The position numbers and the translations under genes are program-made. DNA of 64,000 nucleotides from Pseudorhodoferax sp. Leaf274 (lineage in GTDB: Bacteria; Pseudomonadota; Gammaproteobacteria; Burkholderiales; Burkholderiaceae_C), in contig NZ_LMNA01000008.1 of NCBI RefSeq assembly GCF_001422445.1, positions 1-64,000 of the forward strand, written 5' to 3'. This document shows positions 58,085 through 64,000 of the stretch, one piece after another (position 1 is the first letter of the stretch; every line of letters begins with the position of its first letter). Below the pieces are notes generated by a model. That model made no database searches and was not told the DNA's origin. It worked only from the letters and a program-made list of their open reading frames with translations.

Positions 58085-59038
58085 TCATGGATGCATCTCG
58101 TCCACAGGCGCAGGCGCCCGGTGCGCCGAGATGCACGAGAGCACGGCGGCCGTCACCAGCACCATGGCGGCCCACTCCCAGGCCGTGGGCCAGCGCTTCT
58201 CCCACAGGAAGCCGTAGAGCAGCGCGAACAGCGTCTCGAACACCACCATCTGGCCGACCAGCGTGAGCGGCAGCAGCCGGCTGGCCTGGTTCCACAGCGC
58301 GTTGCCCAGCACCGAGGCCAGCAGCGCCACGCCGGCCGACACGCCGACGAAGCGCCACCACGCCGCGCCCGGCTGCAGCGCGAGGTCGGCCAGCACGAAG
58401 GCCGGCACCGCCAGCACCAGCGCCTGCGCGCCCGTGACCACGCCCGTCAACAGGCTCCAGTCGTGCGCCGACACGCCCTGCAGCCGCGCCAGCTGCCGGC
58501 TGTTGCCCACGGCGTAGCTGGACCACGACACCAGCGCGCCGACCGCGCAGGCGAAGCCCAGCCAGCGCTGCGCCTGCGGCACGTCCGACGCGCGCGCGAG
58601 CGATTCCCAGGCGATGCAGGCCACGCCCGCCAGGCCCAGCAACAAGGCCGGCGCCAGCCGCCGCAGCGCCACGGCATCGGGCCCGCGGCTGCCGACCCAG
58701 GTCACGGCCACGGGCAGGAAGCCGATCACCAGCGAGGTCATGGCCATGCCACCCAGCTGCACGGCGCTTGCCAGCAGCACGTAGTACAGGCTGTTGCCCA
58801 GCAGGCTCAGCCAGAACAGCGCACGCCAGTCGCGCCGGCCCACATGCGGGCGCAGCGCCGGCCAGCGCGGCAGCAGCAGCACGCCCGCGATCAGCCCGTA
58901 GGCCAGGTAGCGCGCAGCAGACAGCTGCAGCGGGTTGAATTCGGGCGCCAGCTCGGGCGCCAGGAACACCAGGCCCCAGGCGGCGCCAGCGGCCATGCCG
59001 CAGGCCACGCCGAGCCAGGTGCCCGTCAGGGACGGCAT
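58085..59038 (-). CDS. EamA-type drug/metabolite transporter
   Basis: A 317-residue membrane protein with about ten transmembrane helices arranged as two EamA repeats (first about residues 10-145, second about 155-300), as in RhaT/YedA-like metabolite exporters. Typical stretches are GMAAGAAWGLVFLAPELAPEFNPLQLSAARYL and the second-repeat WSSYAVGNSRQLARL. Substrate is not predictable. The gene is divergent from asmA across 167 bp and is followed by a DUF2784 gene. Confidence 0.88.
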   Translation of the reverse strand: MPSLTGTWLGVACGMAAGAAWGLVFLAPELAPEFNPLQLSAARYLAYGLIAGVLLLPRWPALRPHVGRRDWRALFWLSLLGNSLYYVLLASAVQLGGMAMTSLVIGFLPVAVTWVGSRGPDAVALRRLAPALLLGLAGVACIAWESLARASDVPQAQRWLGFACAVGALVSWSSYAVGNSRQLARLQGVSAHDWSLLTGVVTGAQALVLAVPAFVLADLALQPGAAWWRFVGVSAGVALLASVLGNALWNQASRLLPLTLVGQMVVFETLFALLYGFLWEKRWPTAWEWAAMVLVTAAVLSCISAHRAPAPVDEMHP

Positions 59039-59205
59039 GCCAATGTCTCCATGGTTGCAGCTTGCAAAAGGATGCAGAGCTTAGCGGCTTGCCCCAGCGG
59101 CCATTGTTGTCGGCGCCGTCTGACAGCAGCTCCCGCCCTGCACTGCCGCGATGGCGCCGCCGGGGCCGCCGCCCGTGCAGGCGTGCGGGCCGTAGGCTAG
59201 TCCCC

Positions 59206-61290
59206 ATGCGTGGTTTCTCTCCCGGTCGCGGCACGAAGATCCTGTTGGCCCTGCTGGGCGCGATCGTGGTGTTCGTGCTGCTGTTCGACTGGGACTGGCT
59301 GCGCGGGCCGATGAACCGCGCCATCACCGAGAAGACGCAGCGCCGCTTCGACAGTTCGCACCTGGACGTGAAGCTGGGCTGGAACCCGGTGATCCAGCTG
59401 GACGACGTGTACTTCGCCAACGCCGGATGGGCCGATGCCACGGGCGACAAGCCCATGGCGCGCATCGGCAGGCTGGAGTTTTCCGTGTCGCTGCGCGACC
59501 TGTGGGACGGCAAGGTGTTCGTTCCCCGCGTGGCGCTCGACCGGGCCGAATTGAACTTCGAGAAGGCCAAGGACGAGCGGCGCAACTGGGTGCTCACCGA
59601 GCCGTCGCAGGCCAGCGAGCCGAGCCGCCTGCGCATCTCCAGCCTGTCGGTCACCCAGGGCCAGCTGAAGTACGTGGACCGCGCCATCCCGCTGGAGCTG
59701 GGCATCGACGTGGACACCTTCGACCCCGCCGCCGCGGCCAAGGCCGACGACGCCAAGGCCCAGCCGCTCAGTTCCGGAACCGCCGGCAACGCGCGCTACA
59801 CCACCCGCTACCGCTTTGCCGGCACCTACCACGACGCCAAGTTCAGCGGCCAGGCCCAGACCGGCGATGTGCTGAGCTTCCAGGAGTCCAACATCCCGTT
59901 CCCGATCCAGGGCCGGCTCGTGGCCGGCACCACGCGGCTGGATGTCGAGGGCACGGTCGCCGACGCCGCCAGCATCAGCGGCATCGACGTGCGGCTGAAC
60001 ATCGCCGGCAGCACGCTGGCCAACCTCTACCCCTTTCTGCTGCTGCCGTTGCCGGCCTCGCCGCCCTACCGGCTGTCGGGCCACCTGAAGCTCGAGGGCA
60101 ACCGCTACGCCATGCAGGACATCCAGGGCCGCATCGGCAAGACCGACGTCGCCGGCGAAGCCGCCTACGTGCAGCGCGAACCCCGTCCGCTGTTGACGAC
60201 CAAGCTGCACAGCAAGCTGCTGTACCTGCCCGACCTGGGCCCGCTGGTGGGCCTGACGACCAAGGAGACCAAGGACGCGCGCCCGCTCACGCAGGCCGAG
60301 ACGCAGACGCGCGCCCAGGCCCAGGCCAAGGAGAAGCAGACCAGCGGCGGCCGCGCGCTGCCCACGGGCACGGTGCAGGGCGAGCGGCTGCTGCCCTCGG
60401 GCAAGTTCGAGGGCGGGCGCTTCAAGGCCATCGACGCCGAGGCCGAGTTGCGCGTGGACCACATCGACGCGCCCGACTTCATCGCGCTGCAGAACCTGCG
60501 CGTGGGCCTGAACCTGACGGACGCCGTGCTCAAGCTGCAGCCCTTCGACGTGGACCTGGCCGATGGCGAAGTGCGCTCGACCATGCTGCTCAACGCGCAG
60601 CAGCCCACGCTGCGTGCCGAGGTGGACATCACGGCGCGCCGGCTCAAGCTGGCGCGGCTGGTGCCGCCCTCGCCGCGGCTGGCGCCGTCCAGCGGCGCCA
60701 TGGGCGCACGCGCCAAGCTCAGCGCCAGCGGCAACTCCATCGCCGACCTGGCCGCCAAGGCCGACGGCCAGGTGCAGGCAGCGCTGTCGCAGGGCCAGGT
60801 GTCCAACCTGCTCGACGCCGTCTCGGGCTTGAACGGCGGCAAGATCCTCACGCTGCTGATGGGCGGCGACAAGCCCATCCCGATCAACTGCGGCGCCGTC
60901 TCGTTCAACGTCAAGGACGGCCAGGGCAAGTCGGACGTGTTCGTGATCGACACGGCCGACACGCGCATCGAGGGCGACGGCACCTTCGACCTGGACCGCG
61001 AGCGCTTCGACCTGACCATCGCACCGAAGCCCAAGAAAGCCGGCATCCTGTCGCTGCGCACGCCGGTGCGCGTGTACGGCAGCCTGCGCTCGCCCGACTA
61101 CGCGCTCGACAAGGCCGGCCTGGCCCTGCGCGGCGGCGGCGCCGTGGCGCTGGCGCTGGTCAACCCGCTGGCCGCCCTGCTACCCTTGATCGAGACCGGC
61201 CCGGGCCAGGACACCGACTGCCAGCAGCTGCTGGCCGCCGCCGGCCCGGCCGCCAAGGCTGCCGCACCGTCCACCCGCGCCAAGCCCTGA
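59206..61290 (+). CDS. AsmA family protein
   Basis: A 694-residue protein with one N-terminal transmembrane helix (about residues 10-28) and a long periplasmic region of beta-strands typical of AsmA/TamB-like lipid-transfer proteins. The N-terminal AsmA domain shows VKLGWNPVIQLDDVYFANAGWA, and the C-terminal one INCGAVSFNVKDGQGKSDVFVIDTADTRIEGDGTFDLDRERFDLTIAPKPKK. A charged Gln/Ala/Lys-rich linker lies near 360-390. AsmA proteins are thought to move phospholipids between membranes. The yihY-like gene follows 22 bp later. Confidence 0.9.
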   Translation: MRGFSPGRGTKILLALLGAIVVFVLLFDWDWLRGPMNRAITEKTQRRFDSSHLDVKLGWNPVIQLDDVYFANAGWADATGDKPMARIGRLEFSVSLRDLWDGKVFVPRVALDRAELNFEKAKDERRNWVLTEPSQASEPSRLRISSLSVTQGQLKYVDRAIPLELGIDVDTFDPAAAAKADDAKAQPLSSGTAGNARYTTRYRFAGTYHDAKFSGQAQTGDVLSFQESNIPFPIQGRLVAGTTRLDVEGTVADAASISGIDVRLNIAGSTLANLYPFLLLPLPASPPYRLSGHLKLEGNRYAMQDIQGRIGKTDVAGEAAYVQREPRPLLTTKLHSKLLYLPDLGPLVGLTTKETKDARPLTQAETQTRAQAQAKEKQTSGGRALPTGTVQGERLLPSGKFEGGRFKAIDAEAELRVDHIDAPDFIALQNLRVGLNLTDAVLKLQPFDVDLADGEVRSTMLLNAQQPTLRAEVDITARRLKLARLVPPSPRLAPSSGAMGARAKLSASGNSIADLAAKADGQVQAALSQGQVSNLLDAVSGLNGGKILTLLMGGDKPIPINCGAVSFNVKDGQGKSDVFVIDTADTRIEGDGTFDLDRERFDLTIAPKPKKAGILSLRTPVRVYGSLRSPDYALDKAGLALRGGGAVALALVNPLAALLPLIETGPGQDTDCQQLLAAAGPAAKAAAPSTRAKP

Positions 61291-61312
61291 ACACCTCCAC
61301 GCGAGCACCCCC

Positions 61313-62272
61313 ATGAGCACCGTTCCCAACGCCTCCCCTGCCACGCACCGCCCGGTGCCCGACCGTCCCATCCTGCCCACCTTCAAGCAATGGCTGGCGC
61401 TGTGCAAGCAGGCGGTGCAGTCCTGGTCCGACGACTATGCGCCCAGCATGGGGGCCGCCCTGTCGTACTACAGCGTGTTCTCGATGGCGCCGCTGCTGCT
61501 GATCGTGATCTCTGTAGCCGGACTCGTGTTCGGCGAGGAAGCCGCGCGCGGCGAGCTGTTCGGCCAGCTGGCCGGCCTCATGGGCGCGGACGCCGCCAAG
61601 ACGCTGGAGACGCTGCTGGCCAGCGTCAACAAGCCCGCGCAGGGCATCGTCTCCACGCTGATCGGCCTGGGCGTGCTGCTGATCGGCGCCACCACCGTGT
61701 TCGGCGAGCTGCAGAACGCGCTCGACCGCATCTGGCGCGCGCCCGCGCGCAACGACTCGGGCGGCCTGTGGAACCTGCTGCACACGCGGCTGCTGTCCTT
61801 CGGCATGGTGCTGGGCATCGCTTTCCTGCTGATGGTCTCGCTGGTGCTGGGCGCCGTGGTCTCGGCGCTGGGCAAGTGGTGGGGCGATGCCTTCATGGGC
61901 TGGGAGGTGCTGGCCCAGCTCATCAACATCGTGCTGGGCTTCGCGCTCACCACGGGCGTGTTCGCGATGATCTACAAGATCATGCCGCGCGTGCACGTGC
62001 GCTGGTACGACGTGTGGATCGGCGCGGCCGCCACGGCGCTGCTGTTCACGGTCGGCCGCTTCCTGATCGGGCTGTACATCGGCAAGAGCGGCGTGGCGTC
62101 CAGCTTCGGCGCGGCCGGCTCGCTGATCGTGATCTTCGTCTGGGTCTACTACTCGGCCCAGGTGTTCCTGATGGGGGCCGAGTTCACCTGGCTGTACGCC
62201 AAGCAGTACGGCTCGATGCGCAACCTGCCGGGCTCGCCCACGGAGCCGGCCCCCACCTCGGTCAAGGGCTAG
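61313..62272 (+). CDS. YihY/BrkB family membrane protein
   Basis: A 319-residue inner-membrane protein with about six transmembrane helices and the YihY/BrkB pattern: FKQWLALCKQAVQSWSDDYAPSMGAALSYYSVFSMAPLLLI, then LGVLLIGATTVFGELQNALDRIW, ITTG-type NIVLGFALTTGVFAMIYKIMPRV, and YIGKSGVASSFGAAGSLIVIFVWVYYSAQVFLMGAEFTWLYAKQYG. Despite the RNase BN name in old annotations, family function is unclear. It is likely in one operon with asmA. The last 11 bp overlap the convergent substrate-binding protein gene. Confidence 0.9.
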   Translation: MSTVPNASPATHRPVPDRPILPTFKQWLALCKQAVQSWSDDYAPSMGAALSYYSVFSMAPLLLIVISVAGLVFGEEAARGELFGQLAGLMGADAAKTLETLLASVNKPAQGIVSTLIGLGVLLIGATTVFGELQNALDRIWRAPARNDSGGLWNLLHTRLLSFGMVLGIAFLLMVSLVLGAVVSALGKWWGDAFMGWEVLAQLINIVLGFALTTGVFAMIYKIMPRVHVRWYDVWIGAAATALLFTVGRFLIGLYIGKSGVASSFGAAGSLIVIFVWVYYSAQVFLMGAEFTWLYAKQYGSMRNLPGSPTEPAPTSVKG

Positions 62273-63005
62273 CCGGCGCCACCGCGGCACCCTGGATGCC
62301 GTGGCGCCGCAGCGCCTCGGCCACGAAGCCGCCGGCCTTCATCTCTTCCACGAAAGCCGCCAGCGTGGCCTGCGCCGCGGCGCCGCGGTCCGCCGGCACG
62401 CCCATGGCCTGCTGGATCACCATGAAGCAGCCGGGCAGCAGGCGCAGGCCGCCCAGCCGTGCGGCGTCGGCCTCGAGCTGCTGCTTCACGCCGGCCGCCA
62501 CCTCGGCGTCCTCGTCCAGGAAGCTCTGCACCACGGCCGGCGAACTCGGTGCGCGCAGGATGGTCGCGGCCTTCAGCTCGCGCGTGAGGAACAGGTCGTA
62601 GGCGCTGCCCTTGCCCACCATGACGGTGCGGCCCGCTGCGTCCACCTCTTCGTTGCGCTGCAGTTCCGAGCCGGCGCGCACCAGGTAGCAGCCCTCGATC
62701 AGCACATAGGGCGCCGTGAAACGGATGCCCTCGCCGCGCAACGGGTCGATGGCGAAGAAGCCGATGTCGGCCTCGCCGGCCTTGACCGCATCGACCGACT
62801 TGCCGGCCGTGTCGAACACCATGAGGTCCAGCGCCACGCCCAGCCGCTGCGCGAACGCGCGTGCCAGGTCGACCGACACGCCCTTGGCCTGGCCTTCGGC
62901 GTCGCGGCCGGCCAGGATGGGATTGCCCAGGTTGATGGACGCGCGCAGGCGGCCGGTGGGGGTGAAGGCGCGGACGATGTCGGCGCCGGGGGCGGGATGG
63001 TTCAT
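62262..63005 (-). CDS. Extracellular solute-binding protein family 3, no visible signal peptide
   Basis: A 247-residue SBP_bac_3 fold protein: LRASINLGNPILAGRDAEGQAKGVSVDLARAFAQRLGV, FDTAGKSVDAVKAGEADIGFFAIDPLRGEGIRFTAPYVLIEGCYLV, and a second lobe with VMVGKGSAYDLFLTRELK. This family binds amino acids or similar compounds. The ATG at 63005 is followed by PAPGADIV with no hydrophobic signal, and the open frame upstream does not encode one either. It may be cytoplasmic. It is convergent with the YihY-like gene (11-bp overlap) and divergent from the gene at 63267. Confidence 0.82.
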   Translation of the reverse strand: MNHPAPGADIVRAFTPTGRLRASINLGNPILAGRDAEGQAKGVSVDLARAFAQRLGVALDLMVFDTAGKSVDAVKAGEADIGFFAIDPLRGEGIRFTAPYVLIEGCYLVRAGSELQRNEEVDAAGRTVMVGKGSAYDLFLTRELKAATILRAPSSPAVVQSFLDEDAEVAAGVKQQLEADAARLGGLRLLPGCFMVIQQAMGVPADRGAAAQATLAAFVEEMKAGGFVAEALRRHGIQGAAVAPASP

Positions 63006-63254
63006 GGGCAGGGTCCTTCCAGAAGAATCACGGGGCCGGGCTGACGCAGGGGCCATGCCCGCGGTCCAAGGGCGCAAGCATGCCAGCACCGGCGGGGCGC
63101 CGGTCCAGCGGCACTGGCCTCGTGCCGGTGCCTGGGCGATACTGGCCCGGCCCCGCGCCGGACTCGGCGCCCCTGGGCGGGACAGCACATCGCACCCCAT
63201 GGCCGTGTTGGTGCACCCCGCAACGCGCGTCCAGGCGTGCCGCGCAGCACAGAC

Positions 63255-63269
63255 AGGAGGTGTTCCATT
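63255..63269 (+). promoter_or_regulatory. Strong ribosome-binding site apparently serving an ATT start
   Basis: AGGAGG at 63255-63260 is a perfect anti-16S match. It is followed by 6 bp and then ATT at 63267, in frame with the long open frame that runs off the window. No ATG exists near it in that frame; the other candidates are GTG at 63237 (before the site) and GTG at 63297 (37 bp after it). Confidence 0.55.
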
Positions 63270-64000
63270 TCAGTCCTGGAGCCAGCGCTGTACCTGGTGA
63301 CCGGCTTCTGCGCGTTCGGCGCGCTGAGCCACTTTGCCGAGAACAACCTGCCGCGCCTGCGGCTCGCGCAGTTCCTGCTGGCCTTGCTGTGCCTGTTCAT
63401 CGTCGCCGGCAACTTGGGCTACGTCCGCATGGCGGCCTCGCGCGACGTGCAGTCCTTCCTGGCCGTGTCGCGCTTCAACCTGGCCATGGTCGGCGCGGTG
63501 TACCTGTGCCTGCTGTGGTTCATCGCCATCTACACCGGCGTGCGGCCGCGCTGGGTGCTGTGGCCCACCAGCGCCGTGTTCATCGCGTCCTGGTGCATGA
63601 ACTGGGTGCAGCCCTACACCATCGTGCACTCGGCCCTGCCGGAGCTGCAGGACATGGTGCTGCCCTGGGGCGAGCGCTGGACACGGGCCGTCGGCCCGCC
63701 CAGCCTGTGGGCGCTGCCCGGCACGCTGGCGATCTTCGTCGTCGTCGGCTATGGCGCGTTCGCCCTGCGCAAGATGGAGCCGCGGCCCGGCGCGCCCTGG
63801 ATCCGCCTGGGACTGGCGCTGTTCGCCTGCAGCACCGCGGTGGCCGTGCTCGCACGCTTCGGCACGCTGGACATCCCGCCACCGGGCGTGTTCGTGCTCC
63901 CGCTGATGCTCATGGTGTTCAGCCTGGGCGTGCAGACCGAGGCGCGGGCCTTGCTCAAGCTCAACCAGATGCTGATCGACCAGCTGCCCGCCACCGTCTA
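63267..64000 (+). CDS. N-terminal part of a multi-pass membrane sensor or signalling protein (runs off window)
   Basis: The frame stays open from 63267 to the window edge and encodes about 245 residues with seven or so hydrophobic segments: SVLEPALYLVTGFCAFGALSHFAENN, LAQFLLALLCLFIVAGNLGY, FNLAMVGAVYLCLLWFIAIYTG, and later LPGTLAIFVVVGYGAFALRK and FVLPLMLMVFSLGVQTEARA. It ends at MLIDQLPATV, where a PAS domain would typically begin in a membrane sensor. It thus looks like the 7TM-type input module of a kinase, cyclase or GGDEF/EAL protein, which is inference as the rest is missing. Start assignment is discussed as a separate site. Confidence 0.7.
   Translation, partial: MSVLEPALYLVTGFCAFGALSHFAENNLPRLRLAQFLLALLCLFIVAGNLGYVRMAASRDVQSFLAVSRFNLAMVGAVYLCLLWFIAIYTGVRPRWVLWPTSAVFIASWCMNWVQPYTIVHSALPELQDMVLPWGERWTRAVGPPSLWALPGTLAIFVVVGYGAFALRKMEPRPGAPWIRLGLALFACSTAVAVLARFGTLDIPPPGVFVLPLMLMVFSLGVQTEARALLKLNQMLIDQLPATV

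Overview
The window is GC-rich, tightly packed bacterial DNA. The gene content suggests a betaproteobacterium of the order Burkholderiales, most likely Comamonadaceae: a PuuD-type urate hydroxylase, an xdhABC set, NMT1-type ABC uptake, a MaeB malic enzyme, OpgD, many stand-alone hybrid kinases and a Fur-like box. This placement is an inference from gene repertoire and base composition. I saw no rRNA, tRNA, insertion sequence, prophage or CRISPR array.

Region 1 (1-20.4 kb) is mostly purine and nitrogen scavenging. On the minus strand, xdhA-xdhB-lysR-azgA-like permease-guaD form one long operon. A near-perfect sigma-54 promoter lies upstream of xdhA. The chaperone gene xdhC is detached and lies beyond a convergent methyltransferase gene. 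puuD, a DUF1993 gene, a MOFRL glycerate kinase and a truncated response regulator continue on the minus strand. A lipoprotein gene and a GntR/FCD regulator gene sit between the two halves. Past maeB, a second sigma-54 promoter precedes an NMT1-type binding protein, ATPase, permease and a small zinc nucleobase or nucleoside deaminase. The pathway runs from guanine and hypoxanthine through xanthine to urate and beyond. The 5-hydroxyisourate and OHCU steps and urease are not in the window.

Region 2 (20.5-30.1 kb) is envelope and housekeeping: LemA, an M48 protease, OpgD, an orphan ureD, an orphan ABC binding protein, a lipoprotein esterase, and an EnvZ/OmpR-like pair.

Region 3 (30.3-33.0 kb) begins with an AT-rich promoter segment. 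It drives a compact four-gene operon: an Ala/Val-rich protein, a lipoprotein, a FlgH (flagellar L-ring)-like lipoprotein with no flagellar neighbours, and a chalcone-isomerase-like exported protein.

Region 4 (33.0-53.8 kb) is a signalling island. It holds a nucleotide cyclase-PilZ protein; a CHASE3-GAF-kinase with three receivers followed by stand-alone CheR and CheB and a receiver-kinase; two stress-type secreted or low-complexity genes; a TonB receptor; a two-domain KaiC-like ATPase coupled to a kinase with a degenerate receiver; an AI-2E family permease; and an RsbR-RsbS-RsbT stressosome operon. That operon continues with a fused kinase/PP2C protein and two histidine kinases, with no sigma factor.

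Region 5 (53.9-64.0 kb) carries a sorbosone-dehydrogenase-like lipoprotein, a TonB siderophore receptor with a strong Fur-box match, DUF2784 and EamA membrane proteins, AsmA, a BrkB/YihY protein, a substrate-binding protein without a visible signal peptide, and the start of a multi-pass membrane protein. That last gene appears to use a rare ATT start.
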